Source: Hyphomicrobiales bacterium
GTDB taxonomy: Bacteria; Pseudomonadota; Alphaproteobacteria; Rhizobiales; Rhizobiaceae
Direction: 5' to 3'
Length of the DNA: 64,000 bases
NCBI GenBank assembly: GCA_900468065.1
Contig: UBTA01000057.1
Span: forward strand, 31,879-95,878
Below are positions 43,442-52,493 of the stretch, in pieces (position 1 is the stretch's first letter; the number at the start of each line of letters is the position of its first letter). The position numbers and the translations under genes were made by a program. Below the pieces are notes generated by a model. It was not told the DNA's origin. It worked only from the letters and a program-made list of their open reading frames with translations, and searched no databases.

Positions 43442-45081
43442 GCGCGCAGTTCTCGAAGGAAGAGTGGGCGGAAATCCGGCGGCGATCGACGGAAGTCCTA
43501 CCGGATATTATTGACCAGGTCGGATTGCCGAAAGCACTGCTGCTCTACCAGGGCAGCACGATCGCCAAGCTTGAAAGCTCGACCTGCCACGTTCTCTTCA
43601 TCGAGAAGAGCCGCCGTATCGGTCTCACCTGGGGGTTTGCGTCTTACGCGGTGCTGCGCGCCGGCCGGGCCAAGGATGCCGGCGGCATGGACGTGATGTA
43701 TATCTCCTATAGCCAGGAGATGACCCGCGAGTTTATCGACGCCTGCGCAATGTGGGCCCGCGCCTTTTCGACCGCTGCCCTGCAGATGGATGAATTCCTG
43801 TTCGACGACAGCGACGACGAAGGCATCCGCTCGATCCAGGCATTCCGCATTCGTTTCGCTTCCGGCTTCGAAATCATCGGCCTGTCGTCGGCTCCTCGAT
43901 CGCTGCGCGGTAAACAGGGTGTCGTCATGATCGACGAAGCGGCCTTCGTCGATAACCTGAAGGAACTGCTGAAGGCGGCGTTGGCATTCCTGATGTGGGG
44001 CGGCCAGGTCGTGGTCTGCTCGACGCATAACGGCACGGAAAACGAGTTCAACATCCAGATCCAGGACATCCTGTCCGGCCGTTCATCCTACGACCATATG
44101 CACATCGATTTTGACGAGGCGCTGCAGCAAGGTCTTTACCAGCGCATCTGCCTTGTCACCAACAAGCCCTGGACACCGGAGGCCGAGGCCGAGTGGCGCG
44201 AGAGCATCATTAAGTTTTACGGCGACGGTGCTGACGAAGAACTGTTCTGCATCCCGACCATGGGCACCGGAGCATGGTTGACCGCCCCGCTGATCGAAGC
44301 TCGCATGACATCGGACGCGCCGGTGCTTCCGCTGGACCTGCCGGTGGACTTCCTGCATCTGCCCGAACTGAAGCGCCAGAGCTTGCTGGCCGGGTTTATG
44401 GTTGAGCTGGAAGCGGCGCTTGAAGAACTCGATCCGCTGCAGATGCATGCCTTCGGTTTCGACTTTGCCCGCGTGGCCGACTTGTCGGTGGGAACGCTGC
44501 TATCGATCAACAAGGTTTTGAAGCGCACCAGCGCCTTGACGTTCGAACTGCGCCGCGTGCCCGGCGACGAACAGAAGATGATTACCAGGACAGTCCTCCA
44601 GGCGGCTCCCCGACTAGTCGGCGCTGCCTTCGACGCCACCGGCATGGGCTGGACCGTCGCAGAAGACATGGGTCGCATCTTCGGCCTGCGCGACAAGGAT
44701 CATCCGGGCGGCCTGGTTCATCCGATCAAGTTTTCGCAGGAATGGTATCGGGTGAACATGCCGCCTCTTAAAGCGGCCTTTGAAGACGACGCGATCGCCA
44801 TTTCAAAGAATGATGACCATCTGTCCGATCTACGCCTGGTGAAGGTCATCCGGGGCATTCCGAGTATTCCTGATTCGCGAACCGGCGAGACGAACAAAAA
44901 GCGGCACGGCGACTATGCGATCGCGCTGGCGCTGGCGCACTTTGCCAGCCGCATGCAGTGGAGCGAGTACTCCTACACGCCTGCCAATCCGGCCACGAAC
45001 CGCTTTTCTGAAACATCGAGCAATGACGGCGAGCGGGCTTTCCGCATGTCCAGCCTGCGCGGCCGTCGAGGTATAGTATAA
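43438..45081 (+). CDS. large terminase (gp28-like)
   Basis: Protein of 547 aa, GTG start. ATPase region with a Walker-A-like segment KSRRIGLTWGFAS, Walker B VVMIDEAAFVDNL and coupling motif VVCSTHNGTENEF. The nuclease part contains HAFGFDFARVADLSVGTLL and AAFDATGMGW. It packages DNA headful into proheads from the integrated Mu-like copies. Full length. Confidence 0.9.
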   Translation: MSAQFSKEEWAEIRRRSTEVLPDIIDQVGLPKALLLYQGSTIAKLESSTCHVLFIEKSRRIGLTWGFASYAVLRAGRAKDAGGMDVMYISYSQEMTREFIDACAMWARAFSTAALQMDEFLFDDSDDEGIRSIQAFRIRFASGFEIIGLSSAPRSLRGKQGVVMIDEAAFVDNLKELLKAALAFLMWGGQVVVCSTHNGTENEFNIQIQDILSGRSSYDHMHIDFDEALQQGLYQRICLVTNKPWTPEAEAEWRESIIKFYGDGADEELFCIPTMGTGAWLTAPLIEARMTSDAPVLPLDLPVDFLHLPELKRQSLLAGFMVELEAALEELDPLQMHAFGFDFARVADLSVGTLLSINKVLKRTSALTFELRRVPGDEQKMITRTVLQAAPRLVGAAFDATGMGWTVAEDMGRIFGLRDKDHPGGLVHPIKFSQEWYRVNMPPLKAAFEDDAIAISKNDDHLSDLRLVKVIRGIPSIPDSRTGETNKKRHGDYAIALALAHFASRMQWSEYSYTPANPATNRFSETSSNDGERAFRMSSLRGRRGIV

Positions 45082-46673
45082 TGGCGACTTCCTCCATCCT
45101 CGACGCCACTGGGCGGCCGATCGTCAAAGCCGATCTGAAGAAAGAGCAAGGCGGCGTCACGACGCGCGGCGTTCGCCAACCCTACGGCCGTCACCAGGCG
45201 CCCGGACTGACACCCGGCAAGCTGGCGCGCATCCTCCGCCAATCGATCGACGGCGATGCGGAAGCCTATCTTGAGCTGGCTGAGGACATCGAAGAACGCG
45301 ATCTCCATTATGCCGGCGTCCTATCGATCAGGAAGCGCCAAGTCGCCGGTCTTCAGATCGAGGTCGAAGCAGCCGGCGTCGATGCCGAGAGCGTTCGCGA
45401 TGCTGACCTCGTGCGCGAAGTCATCAACCGCGACAATTTCGAAGAAGAGCTGATCGATATCCTTGACGCGATCGGCAAGAGCTATTCGGCCACCGAGATC
45501 ATCTGGGATACATCCGAAGGCCAGTGGATGCCCGAAGCGCTCAAGTGGCGTGACCCTCGCTGGTTTATCTTCGACGTGAACGATGGCGACACGCTGCACC
45601 TGCGCGGTGAAACCGGCATGCCCGAGGCACTGTTGCCGTTCAAGTGGATCGTCCACCGGGCCAAGGTTAAATCCGGCCTGACAATTCGCGGCGGCCTCGC
45701 TCGCTCGATCGCCTGGACATTCCTGTTCAAGAGTTTCACCGGCAAGGACTGGGCAATCTTTGCCGAGGCCTATGGGCAGCCATTGCGCGTCGGCAAGTTC
45801 GGCCCGGATGCCAGCGGGACCGATAAGGATGTGCTGCTCAATGCCGTTGCCAGTATCGGCACGGATTTCGCGGCGATCATCCCGGCATCGATGTCGATCG
45901 AGTTTGTCCAGGCATCAATCAGCGGTTCGCACGAGCTGTATGAGAAAAGGCAGGACTGGCTCGATCGGCAAGTATCGAAGATCGTACTTGGCCAGACCGC
46001 GACGACGGATGCCCAGGCCGGCGGCTATGCTGTCGGGAAAGTGCATGATGGCGTTCGCGCCGACATCGAGCGATCGGATGCGAAGCAGCTTGCCGCCACG
46101 CTCAACCGCGACCTGGTGCGCCCACTGATCGATATGAACCACGGCCGGCGGAAGTCGTACCCGAAAATCAAAATCGGCCGTCCGGATGAGGTCGATATTG
46201 AAAAGCTGGTAAAGAACGTCTCGACGCTGGTTCCTCTCGGCCTCAAGGTCGGTATGGCCACAATGCGCGACAAGATCGGCGTGCCAGACCCCGACAAGGA
46301 TGAAGAACTGCTGATCCCGGCCGCCAACGCCCCACCGACCGCCTTGCCAGCGCCGAGTGAGCGGGCACCCAAGCCTGAAGTGCCAAACCTGAAGTTGGTG
46401 ACCCAGTCCGCACTGCCAATCGGCATCGAGCCGAACCGCGATGCGATCGACGATGCGACCGACGCCATCATCGCTGGTGAGTGGGAACAGATGGTATCAC
46501 CGATCGTCATCGACCTACCTGCCAAGCTCGCCGCCGCGACCAGTCCCGAGGAGGTCAAAGCAATCCTGATTGAAGCCGGCCGCACCATGGACGTGGATAC
46601 CTTTGCCGAGCGCTTGGCACAGCTGAGCTTTTCGGCGAGGATCTCCGGTGAAGCCAATGAGGAAATCGCTTGA
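45081..46673 (+). CDS. portal protein (gp29-like, DUF935)
   Basis: Protein of 530 aa. DUF935 features: LARILRQSIDGDAEAYLELA, EDIEERDLHYAGVLSIRKRQ, AIGKSYSATEIIWDT, and FAEAYGQPLRVGKFGPDAS. Forms the dodecameric vertex for DNA entry. It overlaps the terminase by one base and the F-like gene by one base, an intact head operon. Confidence 0.9.
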   Translation: MATSSILDATGRPIVKADLKKEQGGVTTRGVRQPYGRHQAPGLTPGKLARILRQSIDGDAEAYLELAEDIEERDLHYAGVLSIRKRQVAGLQIEVEAAGVDAESVRDADLVREVINRDNFEEELIDILDAIGKSYSATEIIWDTSEGQWMPEALKWRDPRWFIFDVNDGDTLHLRGETGMPEALLPFKWIVHRAKVKSGLTIRGGLARSIAWTFLFKSFTGKDWAIFAEAYGQPLRVGKFGPDASGTDKDVLLNAVASIGTDFAAIIPASMSIEFVQASISGSHELYEKRQDWLDRQVSKIVLGQTATTDAQAGGYAVGKVHDGVRADIERSDAKQLAATLNRDLVRPLIDMNHGRRKSYPKIKIGRPDEVDIEKLVKNVSTLVPLGLKVGMATMRDKIGVPDPDKDEELLIPAANAPPTALPAPSERAPKPEVPNLKLVTQSALPIGIEPNRDAIDDATDAIIAGEWEQMVSPIVIDLPAKLAAATSPEEVKAILIEAGRTMDVDTFAERLAQLSFSARISGEANEEIA

Positions 46674-47449
46674 TGACGGCAGAGTTCAAAGCGCTGAAGC
46701 CAGAACTGGCGATCGCAGCGCTCCAGCGGCGCGGCCTCAATCTTGAACCGTCGTTCGCCTGGCAGGGCATCTATGGCGAAATGCATGCCAACATGTTCAC
46801 CGTCGCTAAGTCCATTGGCTACGACATCCTCGACGATATCTTCAAAGCCCTGTTGAAGGCACTTTCCGAGGGAAAGACCTACGAACAGTTTGCCAGGCAA
46901 TTGACACCCGTTCTCCAGCAGAAGGGTTGGTGGGGCAAACAGCTGGTCACAGATCCGGCCACCGGCGAGCTGCAGCCGGCACAACTCGGCTCCGCCAAGC
47001 GCCTGCAGATTATCTTCGACGCCAACATGCGCACCAGCTACGCAACGGGCCACTGGTCGAACTTCGAGCGCAACAAGAGCAGCCGGCCGTACCTACGCTA
47101 TATCGCGCTCCTCGACGATCGCACGCGGCCGGAACACGCGGCCCGCCACAATCTCTGCCTGCCGGTCGATCATCCCTATTGGAACCTGTGGGCTCCACCT
47201 TGCGGATGGAACTGCCGCTGCACGCTCCAGTCACTGTCCCAGCGCGAAGTCCATGCTATGCGCAGCGAGCTGAGATTCGAGCCGCCGATCGACGACATGC
47301 GCGACTGGGTCAACAAGCGGACAGGCGAAGTCCGAAGCATTCCTATCGGCATCGATCCGGGTTGGGACATCAATCCGGGCCGGGTCGGATTTCAGTCAAT
47401 CGAAGCTCAGTTGCAGGCCAAAAGCCAGAGCCGTGATATAAGCCCCTAG
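46673..47449 (+). CDS. head morphogenesis protein F (gp30-like)
   Basis: Protein of 258 aa with the phage Mu F-type minor head domain: YEQFARQLTPVLQQKGWWGK, LQIIFDANMRTSYATGHWSN, YIALLDDRTRPEHAARHN, and the Cys/His block WNLWAPPCGWNCRCTLQSLS. It is shorter than Mu F, probably the C-terminal extension is absent. Involved in DNA injection or head assembly. Confidence 0.87.
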   Translation: MTAEFKALKPELAIAALQRRGLNLEPSFAWQGIYGEMHANMFTVAKSIGYDILDDIFKALLKALSEGKTYEQFARQLTPVLQQKGWWGKQLVTDPATGELQPAQLGSAKRLQIIFDANMRTSYATGHWSNFERNKSSRPYLRYIALLDDRTRPEHAARHNLCLPVDHPYWNLWAPPCGWNCRCTLQSLSQREVHAMRSELRFEPPIDDMRDWVNKRTGEVRSIPIGIDPGWDINPGRVGFQSIEAQLQAKSQSRDISP

Positions 47450-47472
47450 AAGCTCACTAGGGAGCGCAGGAC

Positions 47473-47493
47473 GCCCGGTTGCCGCAGCCGGGC
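47473..47493 (+). terminator. possible hairpin after the F-like gene
   Basis: GCCCGG (47473-47478) and CCGGGC (47488-47493) pair around TTGCCGCAG; an alternative GTTGCC/GGCAAC pairing is also possible. There is no T-run but AAAA follows. It could end the head-packaging transcript before the second late promoter. Confidence 0.35.
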
Positions 47494-47607
47494 AACAAAA
47501 CGCGCCCAAGGGCTTCAAATTGCCTTCAAATTCGATGCAGGGCGTCATTGCCGGACCACCGAGACCGCGCTATTCATTAAATCTCCCCCGATACTGAAAT
47601 GAGCGCC

Positions 47608-47633
47608 TCGGGTTCCGAATTCGGCATCCCGAC
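47608..47633. promoter_or_regulatory. late-promoter operator copy 2 (before protease gene)
   Basis: TCGGGTTCCGAATTCGGCAT then CCCGAC, equal to the copy at 40511 in 23 of 26 positions. It ends 31 bp before the protease start, where Mu has the C-dependent promoter PI. Confidence 0.7.
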
Positions 47634-47663
47634 TGCGCACTACGTTCTCCCTTAATTGGGGGC

Positions 47664-48743
47664 ATGAAAAAAACCGTCACCCTCCTCACTGGCGCTGCCC
47701 TAGCCGTTTACGCTGTCACGCTTTCAGCGATTGACGCAACGCCTGCCGATGGCAAGCAGGGCAACTGGATCATGCTCGTGCCGGCTGGAACGTTTTCCGG
47801 TCGCACACAGGGTCCGTTCGATGCCGGCGATGCTATCTCCATGCAGGCAATCATCGATCGCACCCTGGAACGTGCAGGCTCGACAGAGATCGTTGTCGAT
47901 TATGACCATCAGGCCGTATTCGCTGCCATCCCTGGCGTCGGTGGCCGCGCACCTGCTGCTGGCTGGATCAAAGAGTTCGACGTTCGCCAGGACGGCATCT
48001 GGGGGCGCGTCGAGTGGACGCGCGCAGCAGCCCGCGCCATCCGGCACAACGAGTACCGATACATTTCCCCGACGTTCCTCCCGCACAAGGATACAGGCAA
48101 GGTCCTGTTTCTCCACTCTGCGGCGCTGACGAACACGCCAGACCTCGACATTCCTGCGGTTGCGGCGAGCGCACTCCTTCCAACAGAAACGGAAACCAAC
48201 GACATGAAATCCATTGCGAAGGCCTTGGGTCTGCCCGAGGACGCGAGCGAGGAACAGATCCTCGCCGCCCTGAATGCTTTGGCAACGTCGAACGCTGCGC
48301 TTGTCGCGGCGTCGGGCGCTGCCAAGCTCGAAGACGCTGTCGGCGTTATCACCACGTTGCGCAGCGCCGCCGGCACGTTCGACCCGACGAAGTTCGTTCC
48401 GATCGAGCAGGTCGCCGCGCTTCAGGCCGACGTCAAGGCGCTGCAGGAGACTTCGGCAACTGACAAGGCCGAGACGGACGTTTCCAATGCGATCGCAGCC
48501 GGCAAGCTTATGCCGGCCCTGAAGGATTGGGGCATCTCGCTTCACAAGAAGGATTTTGCCGCCTTCAGCTCGTTCATCGAGAAGCAGCCTGTGCTGACCA
48601 TGTCGCAGCGCGCCGCCACTGTCGTTCCGCCGGCCAACGGCGAGGCGATCCTTGACGAGGCCGACCTTGCGGTCATGAGCCAGATGGGCATTTCCCGCGA
48701 GGACATGGTCAAGGCGAAGAAGAATATGGAGGCAGTCCATTGA
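47664..48743 (+). CDS. Mu gpI-like head maturation protease with scaffold part
   Basis: Protein of 359 aa. The N-terminal part (to about 175) holds the protease (NWIMLVPAGTFSGRTQGPFD, EIVVDYDHQAVFAAIPGVGG, ISPTFLPHKDTGKVLFL, AALTNTPDLD). The rest is a scaffold-like helical domain with coiled segments. An internal ATG at 48204 (MKSIAKALGLPEDASEEQIL) could give a separate scaffold protein, as in Mu Z. GGGGG precedes the start, and the first 22 residues look like a hydrophobic leader. Confidence 0.88.
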   Translation: MKKTVTLLTGAALAVYAVTLSAIDATPADGKQGNWIMLVPAGTFSGRTQGPFDAGDAISMQAIIDRTLERAGSTEIVVDYDHQAVFAAIPGVGGRAPAAGWIKEFDVRQDGIWGRVEWTRAAARAIRHNEYRYISPTFLPHKDTGKVLFLHSAALTNTPDLDIPAVAASALLPTETETNDMKSIAKALGLPEDASEEQILAALNALATSNAALVAASGAAKLEDAVGVITTLRSAAGTFDPTKFVPIEQVAALQADVKALQETSATDKAETDVSNAIAAGKLMPALKDWGISLHKKDFAAFSSFIEKQPVLTMSQRAATVVPPANGEAILDEADLAVMSQMGISREDMVKAKKNMEAVH

Positions 48744-49150
48744 GCGCTCTTTCCGCTGATCGCAACACGCCCCGCCGCTCCGGCGACAAGCGCATCATCC
48801 CAGTTGCAGCTTCGGCCGTGCTTTACGCCGGCGCTATGGCTGCCATCAACGCAGCCGGCAATGCCGTGCCGGTTTCGGTCTCCACCACGCTCAAGGGCGC
48901 GGGCCGTGTCGAGCGCCGCGCCGATAACACCGGTGGCGCTGCCGGTGCGATCTCGGCCGAGATCTCGGCCGGCATCTTCCGTTACGCCAACTCGGCGGCC
49001 GGCGATCTCATCACCCAGGCCGATATCGGGTCCGACTGCTACGGCGTCGATGATCAGACGGTCGCGAAAACATCGGCGACCAACACTCGGTCGGTCGTCG
49101 GAAAAGTGTTCGACGTGGACGCCCTCGGCGTCTGGGTCAAGTTCTCTTAA
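48740..49150 (+). CDS. DUF2190-like capsid decoration protein
   Basis: Protein of 136 aa from a TTG start with GGAGG. Beta-rich sequence (RIIPVAASAVLYAGAMAAIN, GDLITQADIGSDCYGVDD, VGKVFDVDALGVWVKF) resembling capsid cement or DUF2190 proteins, which are small and lie between protease and capsid genes. Function inferred from position and fold pattern. Confidence 0.75.
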   Translation: MSALSADRNTPRRSGDKRIIPVAASAVLYAGAMAAINAAGNAVPVSVSTTLKGAGRVERRADNTGGAAGAISAEISAGIFRYANSAAGDLITQADIGSDCYGVDDQTVAKTSATNTRSVVGKVFDVDALGVWVKFS

Positions 49151-49159
49151 GGGGCCGAC

Positions 49160-50059
49160 ATGGACATCAACACCACAACTCTGCGATCTGCGAACGTTGG
49201 CTTTTCCGTAGCCTTCGCGAAGGGCCTGGGCAGCACGACCAGCCTTTACCAGCAGATCGCCACCGTCGTGCCTTCCTCCACGCGAAGCCAGGAATATGGC
49301 TGGCTTGGCAAGGCACCACGTTTCCGCGAATGGATCGGCGACCGCGTCATCAACGCGATGGCCAAGCATGGTTACACACTGACGAACCGTTCCTTCGAAA
49401 ACACGATCGGTGTCGATCGCGACGACTTCGAAGATGATAACCTCGGCATCTACGCTCCGCTGTTCGAAGAGCTTGGCAACGCTGCGGCGACCTTCCCCGA
49501 TGAACTCGTGTGGGCGCTCCTGAAACTTGGCTTTGCCACCAAGTGCTATGACGGCCAGTTTTTCTTCGACACCGACCACCCGGTAATTGCCGAAGACGGC
49601 CAGACCATTCTTTCAGTCGCCAACACGGATGGCGGCGCTGGCCCTGGCTGGTATCTCATGGACGTTTCCCGTCCGCTGAAGCCCCTGATCTTCCAAAGCC
49701 GGAAGCCGTTCACGAACCTTGTCCGCATGGACAAGGAAGACGACGCGAACGTCTTTGACCGTAAGGAATTTCAGTACGGCATCGACGGCCGCTGCCAGGT
49801 CGGTTTCGGGTTCTGGCAACAGGCCTGGGGTTCCAAGCAGACACTCGACGCCGCCCACTATGAAGCTGCTCGCGTCGCTCTTGGCGAGATGAAGGGTGAC
49901 CACGGCCGGCCGCTCGGTCTCGTGCCGCGCCTCCTGGTCGTTCCGCCGAGCCTTGAAGGTGCCGCCCGCGCCCTCGTGGGCAACCAGCTCACCACCGGCG
50001 GTGAAACCAACAAGTGGTTTGGGACAGCCGAAGTCCTCGTTGTTCCCTGGCTCGCTTGA
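49160..50059 (+). CDS. major capsid protein (Mu gpT-like)
   Basis: Protein of 299 aa, close to Mu T (305). The typical opening is DINTTTLRSANVGFSVAFAK, then YGWLGKAPRFREWIGDRVIN, and the C-terminus LLVVPPSLEGAARALVGNQL. Makes the icosahedral shell. A strong terminator follows directly, so this gene can be transcribed in excess. Confidence 0.92.
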   Translation: MDINTTTLRSANVGFSVAFAKGLGSTTSLYQQIATVVPSSTRSQEYGWLGKAPRFREWIGDRVINAMAKHGYTLTNRSFENTIGVDRDDFEDDNLGIYAPLFEELGNAAATFPDELVWALLKLGFATKCYDGQFFFDTDHPVIAEDGQTILSVANTDGGAGPGWYLMDVSRPLKPLIFQSRKPFTNLVRMDKEDDANVFDRKEFQYGIDGRCQVGFGFWQQAWGSKQTLDAAHYEAARVALGEMKGDHGRPLGLVPRLLVVPPSLEGAARALVGNQLTTGGETNKWFGTAEVLVVPWLA

Positions 50060-50078
50060 CGGTGCAGCCAGTGACGAT

Positions 50079-50114
50079 CGCCGACCAGGCTCATGCACCT
50101 GGTCGGCGGTTTTT
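50079..50114 (+). terminator. strong rho-independent terminator after the capsid gene
   Basis: Arms CGCCGACCAGG (50079-50089) and CCTGGTCGGCG (50098-50108) pair fully around CTCATGCA, followed by G and TTTTT (50110-50114). It lies 20 bp after the capsid stop, inside the late operon. Confidence 0.88.
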
Positions 50115-50164
50115 GAACAAGGGCCGGTGACGCGGCCATTTTTCAACAACCGAAGGACTGTCAC

Positions 50165-50878
50165 ATGTCACGGAAAAACCGCCTGCCTACACTTGCCGCC
50201 ACGCTTGCCGCGCTGCCTGCAACAACGACGACCGATGGCGTTGTCGCGGAAACTGGCATCGTCCAGGCAGCAAAGGTCGAGACGCACCAGGATGACAATC
50301 TGGCAGGCGATATCGCCGCTGCCATCGCCACTGGCGATGCTTCCGGATTGATCGCTGATGGCGCTGTCAGCATCGAGGTCCGGAAGATCGACGGCGAAGT
50401 CGTGGTCGAACCGGTCATCGTTCCCCGGCCCGATGGCGATGAAGCAGGCGATACCGCAGTCGCCGTGGTAACCGGCGAGGAAAGTGACCTCGATCGCGCG
50501 GACCAGCAATCTGTGCTTAGCCTGGGCGACAGCGTTTTCCCAAATACCCCCGAGAGCGAGCCTGTGATCGGAGAGGCTGGCAATTCGGCCAGCCTCTCTA
50601 TCCGCGACGCGGTCATCGCTGACCTCGTGGTTCACACTGGATGGGACTTTTCGTCGGAAGAAGACTTCAAGAAAAACTATCCGCTGACCTTCGCGATGAT
50701 GTCGGATCACCACGAGATTACCCAGCCGGTTCTGCGCGTAACTCCTAAGACTGGGGGCTTTCGGCGCGGCGGGTTTTCACATCCAGCCGGCACGACAGAG
50801 TATCCGGCGCTTTCGCTTGGACCGGCCCAAATCGAAGCCATCCTGGGCGAGCCAGAGCTCGTTGTCGAAATCGTCTGA
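50165..50878 (+). CDS. HI1506-related (gp35-like) protein
   Basis: Protein of 237 aa. The N-terminal 140 residues are acidic, Ala/Thr/Glu-rich and likely disordered. The C-terminal 80 residues show FKKNYPLTFAMMSDHHEITQ and FRRGGFSHPAGTTEYPALSL, a pattern I recall in HI1506-related proteins of Mu-like phages. Role in head or tail joining is not established. Confidence 0.72.
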   Translation: MSRKNRLPTLAATLAALPATTTTDGVVAETGIVQAAKVETHQDDNLAGDIAAAIATGDASGLIADGAVSIEVRKIDGEVVVEPVIVPRPDGDEAGDTAVAVVTGEESDLDRADQQSVLSLGDSVFPNTPESEPVIGEAGNSASLSIRDAVIADLVVHTGWDFSSEEDFKKNYPLTFAMMSDHHEITQPVLRVTPKTGGFRRGGFSHPAGTTEYPALSLGPAQIEAILGEPELVVEIV

Positions 50879-50889
50879 TCGGAGCACCC

Positions 50890-51321
50890 ATGGCCTACGT
50901 CACGAAACAGGGATTGATCGACCGCTTCGGTGAACTGGAGCTCGTCCAGCTTACCGACCGGACGAACACTCCTGTTTCGACGATCGACGACATTCCGGTC
51001 ACCCGTGCGATCGACGATGCCACCGCGCTCGCCGATGGCTACCTCGCCAAGGTCATGGCTTTGCCTTTGTCCGTAGTGCCGCCGGTTCTGGAAAAGACCG
51101 TGGCCGATATCGCTCGCTATTACCTTCATGGAAACAGCGCCGACAAAGACAGCCCGGTCACTCGCGCTTTCAACACCGCGACCACGCTTCTGCGCGACGT
51201 CTCGCGTGGCCTGGTCCAACTGACAGACGGTTCCGAAGCGCCCAAGCCCGCCGGCAGCGGACAAGTCCAGGTGAGCGCGCCGGCCCGTGTATTCAGCCGC
51301 GACAGCTTGAGGAACTTTTGA
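50890..51321 (+). CDS. gp36-like protein (DUF1320)
   Basis: Protein of 143 aa, starting MAYVTKQGLIDRFGELELVQ, with VTRAIDDATALADGYLAKVM and VPPVLEKTVADIARYYLHG, the DUF1320 pattern. Head-tail connector or neck protein by position. Overlaps the next gene by one base. Confidence 0.85.
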   Translation: MAYVTKQGLIDRFGELELVQLTDRTNTPVSTIDDIPVTRAIDDATALADGYLAKVMALPLSVVPPVLEKTVADIARYYLHGNSADKDSPVTRAFNTATTLLRDVSRGLVQLTDGSEAPKPAGSGQVQVSAPARVFSRDSLRNF

Positions 51322-51887
51322 TGCCCGGTGCGTCTCTCGTCCTCGACGACAATCTTTCGCCCACCATCGCCAGCCTTGTCCTGGCGGCGCGGCATCCCGG
51401 CAACCTCATGGCGGCTTTCGCCGGTTCCATGCTCACCTCCACGCAGCGCCGCTTTGAAACCGAGACCGGCCCAGACGGTGCCAAGTGGAAGCCGCTTGCG
51501 ACCCGCACCACCCTGAAAAAGATACGCAGCCGGCAGCGCGGTACCGCCAACATACTGCGCGTCACGACACGGCTCTACTCCAGCTTGACGACACAGTCCG
51601 ACGATCGCTCGGCGTCAGTCGGCACCAACATCGTCTATGCCGCGCCTCACCAGTTCGGCGGCGAGATCCAGCAGTACGCTCGCAGCCAGCGCGCATCCTT
51701 CGTCCGGATCCGCAAGCGCTGGCAGTTCGCCAAGCGCGGCCGCAAGGGCTCGATCGAGAAGAACATCACGATCGGCGAGCACACCATCACAATTCCGGCC
51801 AGGCCGTATCTTGGCTTTTCGCAAGCCGATATCGCCGCCCTGGCGGAGATCGGGACGGATTGGCTCATCCAGGAGGCTTATCCGTGA
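51321..51887 (+). CDS. virion morphogenesis protein G (gp31-like tail completion)
   Basis: Protein of 188 aa. The gpG pattern is seen: MLTSTQRRFETETGPDGAKW, IVYAAPHQFGGEIQQYARSQ, and IPARPYLGFSQADIAALAEI. Involved in head-tail joining. In Mu the gene precedes the protease, while here it follows gp36, a rearranged order. Confidence 0.83.
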   Translation: MPGASLVLDDNLSPTIASLVLAARHPGNLMAAFAGSMLTSTQRRFETETGPDGAKWKPLATRTTLKKIRSRQRGTANILRVTTRLYSSLTTQSDDRSASVGTNIVYAAPHQFGGEIQQYARSQRASFVRIRKRWQFAKRGRKGSIEKNITIGEHTITIPARPYLGFSQADIAALAEIGTDWLIQEAYP

Positions 51888-52303
51888 TCGCGTCCATTCT
51901 CACCCGCCTCATGGAAGCCGGTACGCCCTTTCGCATCTTTGGTGGCGCTGGCGAGTTGGCTGACGTCAAAGACCGGCCGGTGCAGACACCGGCCGTCTAC
52001 GTCTACGTCTCCGGTGAAAACTCCGGACAGAATGAACGCATCGGCGGCCTGCTTCAGCGGACAGAAGCGCTGATCTCTGTCCTCTACGTCACGACCAACC
52101 TTTCACAACAGAACAACGCGGCCGCGACGGGCGACATCGAGGCGCTGAAGAAATACGGCCGCCGCAAGCTGCTCGGCTTCAAGCCGGACGGCGCTGCCGA
52201 TCCACTCACCCATGTCGAAGGCGAAATCCAGCAGGCCCTGTCGGGCACCGTATGGTTCGAGGACGTCTTCGCCACGGCCTACTACCAGACAAAGGAGAAC
52301 TGA
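51884..52303 (+). CDS. gp37-like tail terminator protein
   Basis: Protein of 139 aa. GTG start with an excellent AGGAGG site. Alpha/beta sequence (VYVYVSGENSGQNERIGGLL, ALISVLYVTTNLSQQNNAAA) is of the gp37/tail terminator type, which caps the tail tube. The frame is open further upstream but that would overlap gpG. Confidence 0.78.
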   Translation: MIASILTRLMEAGTPFRIFGGAGELADVKDRPVQTPAVYVYVSGENSGQNERIGGLLQRTEALISVLYVTTNLSQQNNAAATGDIEALKKYGRRKLLGFKPDGAADPLTHVEGEIQQALSGTVWFEDVFATAYYQTKEN

Positions 52304-52304
52304 G

Positions 52305-52493
52305 ATGAACGGCGAAGGTGGATCGTACATCGAGCACGAGGACGGCTCCCTGAAGCTCGTCAGCCAAACGAAACCGGCAAAGACCAAAACCGAACTGGCC
52401 GAGCTGGCCGCGTCGGCAGAACCGGCCGAGCCAGCGCCGATCGCTGGCAAGCCAGTCAGCCAGACGAAGCCGAAAAAGGAAACGGCAGAATGA
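52305..52493 (+). CDS. small tail-region protein, Lys/Pro/Ala-rich
   Basis: Protein of 62 aa (MNGEGGSYIEHEDGSLKLVS) with two copies of a SQTKP motif and a low-complexity middle. An AAGGAG site precedes it, and it overlaps the tail tube gene by 4 bp. Function unknown. Confidence 0.65.
   Translation: MNGEGGSYIEHEDGSLKLVSQTKPAKTKTELAELAASAEPAEPAPIAGKPVSQTKPKKETAE

Noticed and set aside
46025..47053. 342-codon minus-strand ORF
   Set aside because: Antisense of portal and F-like genes; Ser/Arg-rich composition typical of shadows.
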